A stretch of DNA of 64,000 nt from Odontocerum albicorne. Lineage: Eukaryota; Arthropoda; Insecta; Trichoptera; Odontoceridae. Position 1 is the stretch's first letter, and each line of letters starts with the position of its first letter. Positions 12,001 through 21,993 of the stretch are shown piece by piece. The position numbers and the translations under genes are program-made. Below the pieces are notes generated by a model. It did no database searches and was not told where the DNA came from. It was given only the letters and a program-made list of their open reading frames with translations. The stretch is from positions 15,271,220-15,335,219 of the forward strand of contig OX463859.1 in the NCBI GenBank assembly GCA_949825065.1, read 5' to 3'.

Positions 12001-15000
12001 ATCCTGGTTGTCTTTATGGTACTACTACCGTGATGGAGGAGTGTATTCAAGAGATTCAGGGCGGCAATGATAACGCAACAAAATTATTTAACAACTTATT
12101 TTCAACTATTCATAAATATGGATCATTGTATTTATTCACCGATTTTATTTTATTAATAACGGAAGGTCACGCTCACGTGAGGTGATCCATTGGGCTGGTA
12201 GTGGTTCAGATAGGTTAGCCGCATTGGTTCGAGAAGGGCACTAGGAGGGCTCTAGATGGGTGGCAATGTTGGTCCGGGCAGGACGGCAGGTTAGCCCTAG
12301 CAGATGGAAACGCTGGTCCAGGAAGGGCTGCACAGCGGCTCTCAGTAGGCGGCAATGCTGGTCCGGGTAGGACGGCAGGTCAACTCTAGCAGGCAGCAAC
12401 GTTGGTCTAGTTAGGAAGGCAGAGCGACATTAGTTGGACAGTAATGCTGGTCCGGGCAGAGCGGCTCTAGGTGGGTGGCACTGCTGGTCCAGGGAGGACG
12501 GCAGGTCAGATTTAGCAGGCGACAATGGTGGTTCAGGCAGGACAGTAGAGTGGTTCTCAGTAGGTGGCAATCCTGGTTCCAGGAGGACAGAAGGGAAGCT
12601 CTAGCAGGCGACAACGCTGGTTCAGGCAGAGGGGCTCTAGGTAGGCGATAATGCTGGTCCGGGCAGGATGGCAGAGCAGCTCTAGCAGGTGGCATAGTGG
12701 GTGCAGGTAGGATGAAGTCAGCCCCGTGAAGAAAGGGCGCATTAATATGCACTGCCTTTTTTATGAGATTTACCTCTCCTTGGAGTTCCGCTGGCAGGTG
12801 TTAGGGTGGCACTGGCTTAGTACCATCTTGCTCTCAACTTCTCACGGATTTTTCTTCTTCCGGAGCTCCTTGGGCAATTATACCGAAACAGGTTAAGATG
12901 CCGCTCATTCAGGTACAACGGATCCTTGGCAACGGCTCCATGCCCGACGAGTTTTCTTCCAACAGTTCCTTTTCTTGTGGATTCGCTCCCAGAGGTTTAA
13001 TTTCTTCTTCCATTTTTGGGGCTACTTTAATGCCGTCAACGTGATGCTTTGTGCGTCGGCCTCATCTATCCATCCAGTACCTACTTCTTCCTATTGGAAG
13101 GAGGATGGGGAATAGTCCATCCCATCTTGCAACAAATCCGGCGTAAAGACCGGGAGGATGTGCTGTTATCGGGCACTCTGTGATCATGATCTCGTAACGT
13201 GTTTTCCTTGCCATTCCCCAGGAGTAAGAAGTTGTATCCCAGGAGCGCCTGACTTGGTGTCGCTCTGGTGGCTACGTTTTGACGTCTTCTTAACGTTGTA
13301 AGTAATTTTAAAAGTCTTCAATACTATTTGCCGTGTGGATGGTCGTCAGACCCTTTTTAATCGTCTGGTTTCTTCTCTCCGTCGCATTGTCGCGTGCGTG
13401 GTAGGTTGCAGCCGTTCAGTGTTCACACTGCTATCTTTCGAGGGTACGCATCCACCCGTGTATGCATTGCTTCCCATTGTCTGTTAGGATCCTTCGGGGA
13501 TATCTGTATCCGAGGAAAAAGTATCTCTCCAGGTACCCTATCAGATTGCAAGCTTGACTAGATGATATGGCGTATGCTTCTACCCATCTTGCTGATTCGG
13601 TCTCACCCTTTTTATAGCGACCACGGTGTATTTTTGCACATCGTACTATTTTGCACATTGCACTTACCGTGTCAAGTATTAATCCAACTCATTGTTACTA
13701 TTCCTTTTCCGTTGCGGTTGCGACTGGAATCGGCATCGGAATTTGTGTGGTAAGGGCGTGGCTAGGGGTGCGACCAATTTTCCATCAGCGTACTGAATTA
13801 ATTAATTGAATAACTTTTTTTTTTTCAAAGGTTTTTTTCTTCCTTCGGGATGGCGAATCTCATTACGACGGGTGACTGGTAGACAGGTGACGTACTATAT
13901 ATGGGCACATCATCAGTATTCTGATACAAAGGTTGCCTGATATTGTTACCATATGGCATTTAAATTGTTTTAGACGGCCCTGATTCTAGATTTTGTAAAA
14001 AAAAAACACATTTACAATTCCGACAAATAGTTCACATACTATAACAAAAAGTCTTGTAAACTACGAAGAAAAGTGTCAAAGATTTGGGTTTTAACTATTT
14101 TCCCTTTTTGCCGACCAATTTTGGCATCCTTCAGATATTCCAGTACCTATTCCTAGTACCCTGGTTGCTCTACCCTTGTTTCGGCTCTGCTGTGCTTCCT
14201 ACCTACTCCACAAGGAACATGGCGTGATTATATTAGGTTCTCCGGCTCTGCTGTGCTTCCTACCTACTCCACAAGGAACATGGCGTGATTATATTAGGTT
14301 CTCCGGCTCTGCTGTGCTTCCTACCTGCTCCACAAGGAACATGGCGTGATTATATTAGGCTCTGCTGTGCTTCCTACCTACTCCACAAGGAACATGGCGT
14401 GATTATATTAGGTTCTCCGGCTCTGCTGTGCTTCCTACCTACTCCACAAGGAACATGGCGTGATTATATTAGGTTCTCCGGAAAGTAATATCGACTTTTT
14501 AGGTCAAATTCAAATGGAAAATTCGGCCAACATTTTGGAACGGTGGTTTTAGATATTTTCAGTATCTCAGCAATCTCTCCATAGAACACTGGTTATTCTC
14601 GGTCAAAACTTTGATTAGGTCGTCATCAGTAGCGATTGATCATCCAGAGCGCGCACACCAACTTCGAGTGTCGTTTCATCACTTCAGATTTTCTCAAACT
14701 ACATTTGAACACAACATCGCCCAAATCATTGTCCCTATTACACTGTATATAAAAACGAACATCAACTTCGAGTGTCGTTTCATCACTTCAGAATTTCTCA
14801 AACCACATTTGACACACAAGATCACCCACAGGATTGCCCCATACACTGTACATATATTTTTTTGGTTTGTGTCGCCTTTTTCCTTTACGGTAGTAAAAAA
14901 TTATCAAACGTCGAAAAAACAACTTCTTTTATTTCATCTAAAAAAAAGCTAAAGTAATTTGGATCAACAATGACCGAAAAGATAGGGAAAATACGCTTAA

Positions 15001-17792
15001 CTATTATATTTTATAATAATACACATTCTGCACATTTGGAATGAAGCTTGAAATGAAAATTTTGTTCGAACAACATATATCTAAGAAATACGAAACTACT
15101 TTCCTGATAACGTATTCTATATGTGTTCATGTTCCTAATTCCAGATCCGTTGTCCACTGCTGGAGCTGACGGCCGTGATAATAGAGAACCACGAGCAGTG
15201 GCACAACGAGTCCATCCAAGGTACATCCGTACAGCTAGTGCAGAGCGGGATTCCGCAACCTCGCTACGTGCGCAGCCACCTGCCCTGGGAGCTGTTGCCC
15301 ATGGACCTCACAAGGGAAGATGACACTGTCAAGGCTAAGGTATATACAAAGTTTAACTGTCACGCGTTCAAAAAGAAAAAGCAAAGGGTTTGCAAAAAAA
15401 AATCAAAATAATAATCTTATGAAACAAAAATGCCACTAAAACAGAACTCCTGGGTTTGTGTGTAAGAACTTGTCCAGATGGTTTTAAAACTGGTTCAATA
15501 TCATAGCACTCGTTATACTATGAACCAGTTTGTGTCAAGATTCCACAACTTGGTTAGCAAAACAATGTTTCTTTGGATTATTGTGGATAAAGTTTTAACT
15601 AAGTTCTCTCAAATGTGTGTTTTGGTTGATAGAAAGTTGTCAGCGGACTTCTGCGCAATCATATTTACTGTTCAAGATCTTATAACACTCAAATAAGTCT
15701 TCATAATTTTGTCTTTGTTGCAGTGTAGGCAACTTCATTAAATATATAAGAATTGCCATAATGGAGGCCAATCTCTGATAGGAGACGCCACTTCAAGATG
15801 AAGGCAACTTCAACAACAAAATAGGTTAAATATGCATATATTTCTATTCAAAACCGTAGTCGTATTTTTCTTCTTGCAGGTAATTTATACAGCGCGAAAT
15901 CCAAAAGACATGTGTGTCTCCTTTTACCATTATTGTACTCTGGTCCATAACCTGAAGGGGTCATTTGAAGAATTCTGCGAACTCTTCTTAGAGGGCAATG
16001 TTCCAGTGGGACCAGTTTGGAATCATATTCTTGGTAACTATATAAATTTAATTCTTACCTTAAATCAAAATTTATTTATTTTTTGATCAAGGATTTCTCC
16101 ATTTCAATGTCTTCTTTTTTTCTTCATTGCATGCTCTATGCTGTGTGTTGTGGTCCTCTGCTATATCTGGAACTATGTACATCACATGTCTTAATCCTTC
16201 TCGTTGAATGCAGTGCTTAAAGAGAATTCTGTTAATTTTTTCATCCTGTTGTAATTTTTATGGTCATCTGGATCAATCAGTAGATAATAGTTTGTGGTAC
16301 TAGAATGATAATCAAGTGAATATTTCTGAAGGGATCTTCATTCAGCTTTACATTGTGGTACTACAATCAGTAGATACTAGTTTGTGGTACTACAATGATA
16401 ATCAAGTGAATATTTCTGAAGGGATCTTCATTCAGCTTTACGTTGTGGTACTACAATCAGTAGATAATAGTTTGTGGTACTACAATGATAATCAAGTGAA
16501 TATTTCTGAAGGGATCTTCATTCAGCTTTACGTTGTGGTACTACAATCAGTAGATAATAGTTTGTGGTACTACAATGATAATCAAGTGAATATTTCTGAA
16601 GGGATCTTCATTCAGCTTTACGTTGGTTTGTCTTTGGACCGATTGGCTACTTCGATCTAGTGGCATCAAAGGATAGTTTAGGCATTCGAAGTTTTATGTG
16701 ATATCACTGGCAACTTGCAAGGTTATTTGAACTCCAGCCCTTACGCCACTTTATAAGTAAATTTATTACACTGTGAGTCATTCTCCTTCTCCCGTGACGG
16801 TGTACCTTCAGTCTGTCGTCGCTACTATTCTTTACCCACTCCTTTTGGACAGTTAGTTCTCGGTCAATGACCAGTTCTCGGTCAATGACTCGGTCAATCA
16901 CTCGGTCAATGACCAGCGATCCGACCTTTGCACATCTTGACAAATTGACAAATCCAAAACAAACAAGTACAAGGTTCACACTCACGCGGATCGCATTCCA
17001 TACTAGAGCGAGAACGCACCACATTTGTCTCGCCAGTTCCGTATTTGAATGATACCTACATACAACATTAATCGTTTTTGCATTCGCAGAAATGAGACGT
17101 GGGCATATCGCGAGCGCATTCCCGCGCACATTCTAAAATGATATAAATACCCACGTCTACTAAATAAAGGACTCTTCTTCCGCATTGCGATCCAAAACGT
17201 GTTTTATTTATCAACAAATCATCATCATCTCTTCCCTCTAGGATACATTCCCTATATGCTCATAAAAAATAAGGGTGCTTATGAAAGGTTTTCAGTCTAG
17301 CATTCCCGTTATTTTTTTTTGAACAGTATTAGTAATATATAAAACTTCGCCAGAAAACTTTGACCTGTTGGTCTCGCTGATTCTACTTGTTGCCAATTTT
17401 TAATATATTAATTAAGTTCAATATTTTCAGGTTACTGGGCAAGGAAAGATGATCCAAATGTGCTCTTCTTAAAATTTGAAGACATGAAGAGAGATCTGCC
17501 AAGTATTGTTAGAAAAACTGCCGACTTCTTACAAAAAACCATGACTGATGAACAAGTTAATATCTTGTGTGAGCATTTATCATTTGACAACATGAAGAAA
17601 AATAGAGCTGTAAACCTGGAACCGATTATCGAGAGAACCAACGGAAAAGGGTTTTTGGAAAGCACAAATTTAAGATTCATCAGGAAAGGGGAAATCGGAG
17701 ACTGGAAGAACTATATGACGAAAGAAATAGCTGAAAGATTTGATCAGTGGGCGGTTGAAAATTTAGAAGGAACCGGCTTACATTTTGATTAA
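6093..17792 (+). CDS. Cytosolic sulfotransferase (SULT family), complete, 5 exons
   Basis: Exons read directly: 6093-6297, 11228-11304, 15145-15339, 15880-16033, 17431-17792 (stop included). All introns are GT-AG and phases agree, giving 330 aa, the usual size for insect SULTs. The PAPS 5'-phosphosulfate loop YPRTGSTW (residues 65-72) is split across exons 1 and 2. The RSHLP block supplies the catalytic His (about 139). The 3'-phosphate motif YTARNPKD opens exon 4 (about 162-169), and RKGEIGDWKN (295-304) is the C-terminal PAPS-binding/dimer segment. The family transfers sulfonate from PAPS to hydroxyl or amine groups of small molecules (steroids, phenols, xenobiotics) in the cytosol; the substrate cannot be read here. 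There is no signal peptide or membrane segment. The ATG at 6093 is the first in frame and gives a family-length N-terminus. A 5' UTR exon could exist further upstream. Introns 1-4 carry mobile elements but the coding frame is intact. Confidence 0.93.
7785..8150 (+). mobile_element. LINE remnant (family A) with embedded hairpin
   Basis: Reads FSVLLYGVE near 7800, then an IMRK..KIHQLILQGK-like block and a decayed SCCLKKCQDSDN tail, the same protein end as the LINE at 62905-63650. The match is broken at 7983-8041 by a perfect 26-bp inverted repeat. Confidence 0.6.
7983..8041. repeat. Perfect 26-bp inverted repeat with 7-base loop
   Basis: Left arm 7983-8008, AAACCACTCCCATAAGTTCA plus CATTT. Right arm 8016-8041 is its exact complement. 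The loop is TTTTTAG (8009-8015). It sits inside a LINE fragment and has no flanking target duplication. Confidence 0.9.
8150..9055. other. Intron 1 sequence of the sulfotransferase, LINE tail at its end
   Basis: No coding signal. At 8930-9020 the sequence GAAGTGGAGATCTGTTTTCT...CTACCCAAATAAGG ending in (GAT)n is the 3' tail of LINE family B, also seen at 10085-10140, 20965-21030, 31670-31725, 36500-36560 and 63950-64000. Confidence 0.5.
9062..9963 (-). mobile_element. Mariner element, internally deleted (902 bp)
   Basis: Terminal inverted repeats TCCAGAAA(A/G)TAAGTGTACTGA, each flanked by a TA target duplication (9060-9061, 9964-9965). The - strand encodes a mariner HTH N-terminus (KCEIRGVIRYLVWKGK, about 9804-9625). 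After a deletion that removes the first catalytic Asp region, it continues as FWDCQGIILIEYM and HDNARPHTA. The end with SPDLAPSDY is in another frame. Full mariners are about 1.3 kb, so this one is non-autonomous and dead. It lies in sulfotransferase intron 1. Confidence 0.92.
10010..10150 (+). mobile_element. LINE family B 3' tail
   Basis: AGGATAGAATGAAGTGGAGA followed by TCTGTTCTC...TACCCAAGAAAGGGCAT and a GTGATGATT end. It matches the other family B tails in the window. Confidence 0.5.
10302..10375. repeat. hAT-type terminus without a visible partner
   Basis: CAGGAGTAGCCAACCTTTTT, then GCTCGCGGGCCGTATG, the general form of the hAT ends at 23513 and 26515. I could not find a matching right end. 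Confidence 0.35.
11066..11165 (+). repeat. Dispersed repeat R1, copy 1
   Basis: AAATAAGGGAGTGGCGTGGT, ATTATCTCACTTTAAGG and CTGAATACAAATCACGAAAT recur at about 38653-38790 and 44501-44610. It lies about 60 bases before sulfotransferase exon 2. Class unknown. Confidence 0.6.
11581..11700 (+). mobile_element. tRNA-derived SINE (family S1)
   Basis: A-box-like TAGCCTAGTGGTAAAA and B-box GGTTCAATTCC, followed by the shared CCCAAAAAAG...CCAGTCTGGTAAAA body. Related copies are at 27373, 32886, 37669, 40061, 45515, 51970 and 55826. Insertion is in sulfotransferase intron 2. Confidence 0.75.
12010..13912 (-). mobile_element. LTR-retrotransposon remnant with GC-rich degenerate array
   Basis: On the - strand at 13658-13431 a fragment reads RWVEAYAISSSQACNLIGYL and FFLGYRYPRRILTDNGKQ, a gypsy-type integrase core around its second catalytic Asp. 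Next to it (12190-12740) is a GC-rich array of roughly 45-50 bp units (GGCAATGCTGGTCCGGGCAG). The - strand reading of the array gives a Pro/Ala-rich peptide with ARAALPSCPDQH repeats. The left edge (GGTACTACTACCGTGATGGA) and right edge (GCGACTGGAATCGGC, CATCA) are shared with 23769-25076. No intact polyprotein; ends uncertain. It lies in sulfotransferase intron 2. Confidence 0.6.
14183..14480 (+). repeat. Tandem repeat, 61-bp unit, 5 copies
   Basis: The unit starts GGCTCTGCTGTGCTTCCTAC and ends ATTATATTAGGTTCTCC. Starts are at 14183, 14244, 14305, 14358 and 14419; the third copy lacks 8 bases (TTCTCCGG). Copies are nearly identical. It lies in sulfotransferase intron 2; the ORF across it is a by-product. 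Confidence 0.92.
14483..14650 (-). mobile_element. Mariner transposase shard
   Basis: The - strand reads DDDLIKVLTENNQ and, in another frame, EIAEILKISKTTV, a mariner helix-turn-helix region. The same segment, EIL.IPKTTVHEHL, is in the decayed mariner at 54550-55330, so the two are one family. No terminal repeats were found. Confidence 0.6.
14650..14870 (+). repeat. Imperfect tandem duplication, about 105-bp unit
   Basis: CAACTTCGAGTGTCGTTTCA followed by TCACTTCAG is repeated at about 14660 and 14763 with matching flanks. Adjacent to the mariner shard. Confidence 0.65.
15430..15740 (-). mobile_element. LINE 3' remnant (family F), copy 1
   Basis: AGATTCCACAACTTGGTTAG, CAAAACAATGTTTCTTTGG and AAGATCTTATAACACTCA recur at 38275-38620 and 41225-41560. 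At 38449 the - strand reads RVMESWNKLP, the (W-N-LP) end of a LINE reverse transcriptase. It lies in sulfotransferase intron 3. Confidence 0.55.
16275..16625 (+). repeat. Tandem repeat, 90-bp unit, about 4 copies
   Basis: ATCAAGTGAATATTTCTGAA recurs at 16311, 16401, 16491 and 16581, exactly 90 bases apart. Because 90 is divisible by 3, the frame stays open through all copies, giving a repetitive 114-residue ORF. It lies in sulfotransferase intron 4 and has no other coding evidence. Confidence 0.92.
16695..17216 (+). mobile_element. Possible solo LTR
   Basis: A GC-richer block with TATAAATACC (about 17140), AATAAA (about 17163) and an end near TTTATCAACA, the order of an LTR promoter and poly(A) site on the + strand. 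A short internal repeat GACTCGGTCAAT.. spans 16858-16915. No convincing target duplication; it lies in sulfotransferase intron 4. Confidence 0.35.
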
Positions 17793-17954
17793 TTCAACGA
17801 AATTGACAAGTCATATTCAATGTTCCCTCTATTTTTTTTACTTGCTGCGTGAACAAAATATTTCTATATGACGTTTTTAACGGTTTTTTTCACGCTGCAG
17901 ATAATTTACTCGATGAAAACACATGTACTAAAAATCCAAGTATTTTTTTGTCAA

Positions 17955-17960
17955 AATAAA
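17955..17960 (+). terminator. Poly(A) signal of the sulfotransferase gene
   Basis: AATAAA lies about 160 bases after the sulfotransferase stop codon and is the first canonical signal there. It is a short motif in AT-rich DNA, so the assignment is by position. Confidence 0.5.
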
Positions 17961-18089
17961 ATGCATAGTATTAGGTACCTTTTTGTAACACTAAAACTAA
18001 AAACAAAATCTCGTTTAAAAATGATTTACCTAGTTAGTTATTTTCATGGTGCTGTAGTAAAAGTATTACTTACTAAGTATACATAGGTG

Positions 18090-18990
18090 ATCAGAGCCGT
18101 GTTTGTTAACAGGCAAACCTAGGCATTCGCCAAGCCAAAGGGGGCGCCCAAAGGTTCATATATAGGTTATATAAATATTTAAAAATCTACAGTAACTATG
18201 GACTTCATTGACATCGTAGATGCATTTGTGGAGAAGAAAACAAGATGTAAAATGTAGTGGTTTGTTGTATGGCATTAAATGCATCATCATCTGAAACAGA
18301 AAGGATAAGCATTTTTAAAATTACATTTGTGGTAGCATTGGGGGAGGGGGGGGGGAAGTCGCAAATTGCCTAGAGGTGTCATCTATACAAATGCGGCACT
18401 TATAAAATGTCTCAAAAATATAGCTTTAATATTCTCGGAAACAATTAGTTTATTAAATATGAAATGTCATAGAGCTTTCGGGAATTAGGGAAGATGAGAG
18501 AATTCTGTGTAGCGCTCTAAAATATTTTATGAGCTACGCAGCTTAGAGGGAATACTGGACATTGATGAAATCAAGTTTCAGAAGAATTAAATATGGCTTG
18601 ATAACGATATTTCTAAAAATAAAAACTAATCCCCATACATCTGAATTATTTGCCATAATATTTAGTTACAATTTGTATATTTTCCCCTTACTCGTATGTT
18701 TTTTCAACATTTCATGATATCTACAATAATTCTGATCATACATAAATCGAGGCCAAATACATGTAAATAAAAGAAAATGCAACTTCGCATGAAATATTCA
18801 ACTTTTCCACTGCGTAATTTTAATTCGTAAGATCTTTGATTGTATCATTCATAAGGTTATGTTTTTAATTTTTTTACATATTTAAAAAAAGGGTTCCAGT
18901 CTAGGTATCACGTATGGCCTCTTTAAAAATGTTCTGGTAGGTTAGGATATTGCCCCATGGCAATAATTTCACCAGATTGTACTGTATCAA
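18090..18990. other. Intergenic, no gene seen
   Basis: AT-rich with a G-run at 18341-18355. A block near 18352-18395 (GCAAATTGCCTAGAGGTG) has a reverse-complement counterpart near 2130-2155 (GCCTCTAGGCAGTTTGCAAT), so it is a dispersed repeat fragment. Confidence 0.4.
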
Positions 18991-19002
18991 TGGAAGTACA
19001 AG

Positions 19003-19218
19003 TACCCGGCGGTAAATAATACACATCGGGCGTAAGAAAGAGACTGTCAGCCATAATAGGCTAACTTCGGCTTTGTCTCTGTCATTCATACACGTGTTCC
19101 GTCGGGTTTTGTCAGTCGTTGTCAAGCGACCGAGACGACGCTCTACAAAGCCGGAATTAGCCGATTATGGCCGACAGTCTCTTTCTTAAGCCCGATGTGT
19201 ATTACTTACCGCCGGGTA
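19003..19218. mobile_element. 216-bp inverted-repeat MITE
   Basis: About 73-bp arms: left starts TACCCGGCGGTAAATAATAC, and right ends in its complement GTATTACTTACCGCCGGGTA. The inner arms carry GGCTAACTTCGGCTTTGT and its complement. A further 36-bp copy of the terminus follows at 19223-19258. Target duplication not resolved; superfamily unassigned. Confidence 0.8.
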
Positions 19219-19288
19219 CTGCGGTACCCGGCGGTAAGTAATACACATCGGTACCGGGATTTTTTTTTTGTATAATTATTATTCCGTC

Positions 19289-19450
19289 TTAACTTTCCTT
19301 CTTCATCGCATGCTCAAAGCTGAGTATCATGGTTCTCTGCTATGTCTGGAACTTGGTGCACTGCCTGTCTCCATCCATCCTGAAACTGGGCCATGTTGAA
19401 TGTAGCGAATAAAAAAAATCATGTTAACTCGTTTATTTTGGTTAGCTTAT
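19289..19450 (-). mobile_element. LINE 3' end copy (family G)
   Basis: CTTCATCGCATGCTCAAAGC, TCTGCTATGTCTGGAAC and CCATGTTGAATGTAGCG recur at 16110-16250, 42115-42165 and 53388-53540 in the same orientation. The - strand end runs into GAAGAAGG repeats, typical of a LINE 3' tail. Confidence 0.45.
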
Positions 19451-19716
19451 CATATAGGACACCTTCCTCTTGTTTGTTTTCTGCTCTTACAGTAGTATAT
19501 AAAATATTGATTTAAAAGCCAAATTATTACTTAATGATATATACTATATGTCACTATTATGTGTTTAAAATATAATTAAGTGAACTCACATTAACAGAGG
19601 GATTACTGTAGATGTAGTTGCCAATTAGAATATCAATTTTATTTTCTATTTGTTTGATAAAAAATGTTATTAATATTGCTTAAGTAAACTTAAATTTCGT
19701 ATTCTATTTTCTAACA

Positions 19717-19785
19717 AAAATCCTGTAATAAGAATCCTGTAATAAGAATTCTGTAATAAGAATCCTGTAATAATTTGTTATACTA
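19717..19785 (+). repeat. 17-bp tandem repeat, 4 copies
   Basis: The unit AATCCTGTAATAAG(A) is repeated four times with one C/T change. Confidence 0.8.
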
Positions 19786-20029
19786 GTTGGAATAATTGAA
19801 CACATTCCATATAGTAATTTTTCATCTTTTATATATTTAATAAATATTTAAATTTAAACAGTTTCTCTCATTTATTTTTTCATATTCATTCGTGTAATAT
19901 AACTTAGAGTGTCTTCAGAATGCCATTTTAAATATACCATAGACATATGCTAAAAGGAATCAACCCATAAGAACATTTTTTAAATTTATTCTGTATGTAA
20001 AAATATCAAACCAATTAAAAAAAATTCAA

Positions 20030-20350
20030 TATGACAGTAAGGGGAACTAACGCCTCCATTCTTGAAGAACTGAGAATCACCAACAGATTGTCGACAATAC
20101 GCCTTCCTCCTATTCTTTGGGTACATTGCTCGTGGCCAAGGATATAGTTTGGAGAGGTTTGGGGTTACTGGGAATGTGGAAGGACGGCACACAAAAGGAA
20201 GAATCACAATGTGTTGAACTAACTAAGTGAAAGATGCAACTGGATAACCCTTAACAACTGCCCTCCTTTGAGCCGCGGAGTGCAGAGATGGATGGAGAGA
20301 AGTTGTCAGAGGCTACCATGGGAGTCGGGATGCTCAATTATTAGCTAAAC
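20030..20350 (+). mobile_element. LINE ORF2 C-terminal remnant (family E)
   Basis: Fragmented reading with LGTLLVAKDIVWRGL-like, EGRTQK-like and RSAEMDGEKLSEATMGVGML segments, the layout of a LINE protein end. Stops interrupt every frame. Shares its last 80 bases with 3665-3745. Confidence 0.6.
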
Positions 20351-20477
20351 GACAGATTTTTAATCACTTTTATAATTTTAGATATACTTAAAAATTTAAT
20401 ATTGATCATTTTAATGTTATGAATAAATTATGCATTTTCAGTCATTCTTTTAATAAAATTAACCTTAAACTTATCAC

Positions 20478-20565
20478 TTTTACATATTTACGGTGTAAAT
20501 ATGTAAACCTTACATCGTAAATATGTAATAGTGTACGGTGTACCTTACACCGTAAATATGTAAAA
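20478..20565. repeat. Clustered palindromes around TTTACATATTTACGGTGTAA
   Basis: A perfect 21-bp arm at 20478-20498 pairs with 20545-20565. Between them are two more half copies (CATCGTAAATATGTAA and GTACGGTGTAC), so several alternative hairpins are possible. Confidence 0.85.
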
Positions 20566-20929
20566 TGTCGTGATCCAAACATCAAAATATGCACGCGTAA
20601 CTTGGATGTGATAAGAAGTGATGAAAAGGAGATAAATGCGATAAAATTGTGTTACGTAGAATCTGTGGAAAATGATGAAAGAGTAAAATATGAAAATATG
20701 AAGAAAGAAAGAATAAGAGACTGAAAGAATATGCAGAGCCCAGGATGAAGAGATGAACATTAAAATGTTTCAGTTATGTATGTTAGAGAAATTTAATTAT
20801 GAAACATTTTCTAAAATAATCTATACAATTGGTGTAGAAGGTATAAGATATTTGGCAATACCTATAAAACATGACTGGACTGAATTAATCAAATTTTGAT
20901 ACAGTGAAATATTTTATAATATGAGTGTA

Positions 20930-21035
20930 TGGATGACAAGGTGTATGGATGTGATAGAAGCGAAATATGTGTCCCAAGAAAGAATGAAGAGTATATTTGT
21001 TCTTTCTGCCTATCCTAATAGGGATATAGCGTGAT
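20930..21035 (+). mobile_element. LINE family B 3' tail
   Basis: AAGAAAGAATGAAGAGTATA...TGTTCTTTCTGCCTATCCTA, ending GCGTGATGGTGA, matches the other family B tails. Confidence 0.45.
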
Positions 21036-21308
21036 GGTGACAATTTAAGACTTGGGAAAACGTTTTTCTTTTTACATTTTTTGTAATAAATCGTCCTATT
21101 ATGGGTGGATTGACTACCAACTAAAACATATACTCGTATGTGTATAACATTTAAAAAAAAAACAAAATTATTATTGAAATTATAAATAATATTGTATAAA
21201 ATGATCCAATCAATACGGATTTCTGATAGAAAAACTATTTTTTGAGTCTGGCAACCTTGCTAAATAGGATTAAATATTCTTAAATATATTCTAGGAATTT
21301 ACTTTCAA

Positions 21309-21757
21309 AAAACAAACCTTCCAAGAAATAAAACATTATCTTCTTCTTCTTCTTGAATAATGGCCGTGAAATAAAAAAGAATGTTTTCTAGGAAGCCTCA
21401 AATTACAATCTAAGAGTAAATATACATTAATGGGGCTAATGGAAGTTTCCATTTTTTTCATTATTGTTAATGAAAGTGTACAAGAAATTAGGCACACATA
21501 TTGTTTTGTCTTTTTTAATAAGTAATTCAAAAAACGAAAGATTAAAACAAACCTTCCAAGAAATAAAACATTATCTTCTTCTTTTTGAATAATGGCCGTG
21601 AAATAAAATAGAATGTTTTCTAGGAAACCTCAAATTACAATCTAAGAGTAAATATACATTAATGGAGCTAATGGGGGTTTCCATTTTTTTTCATTATTTT
21701 TAATGAAAGTATACAAGAAATTAGGCACTCATATTGTTTTGTCTTTTTTAATAAGTA
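21309..21757 (+). repeat. Direct duplication, two copies of about 210 bp
   Basis: AAACAAACCTTCCAAGAAAT to GTCTTTTTTAATAAGTA occurs at about 21309-21524 and again at 21546-21757 with over 90% identity by eye. The (TTC)n tract differs (five versus two units). No ORF. Confidence 0.9.
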
Positions 21758-21993
21758 TGTTTTCCTCTTAAAAATAATAATGAAATTTGTCAAAATTAAA
21801 ATATAAATATATGAGGACAAATGCTGCTAACGAGTGTAGACAATATATGAGTAACTGACGCAATTTGTACTGGCCAAGTTTCCTTGTTGATAATTTGATT
21901 GATTTATAATCAAAATACACTAAAAAAAACCATACAAAATTGAAATAATGAACGAACGATAAGATTCAATTTTGCATCGTTCTTTTAATGTAT

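Noticed and set aside
12411..12752. Proline-rich 113-residue - strand ORF as a cellular gene
   Set aside because: It is a reading of the GC-rich repeat array, also found decayed at 24 kb in retroelement-like surroundings.
16316..16660. 114-residue repetitive ORF as a protein gene
   Set aside because: It is the translation of the 90-bp tandem repeat inside an intron; no start context, domain or splice support.
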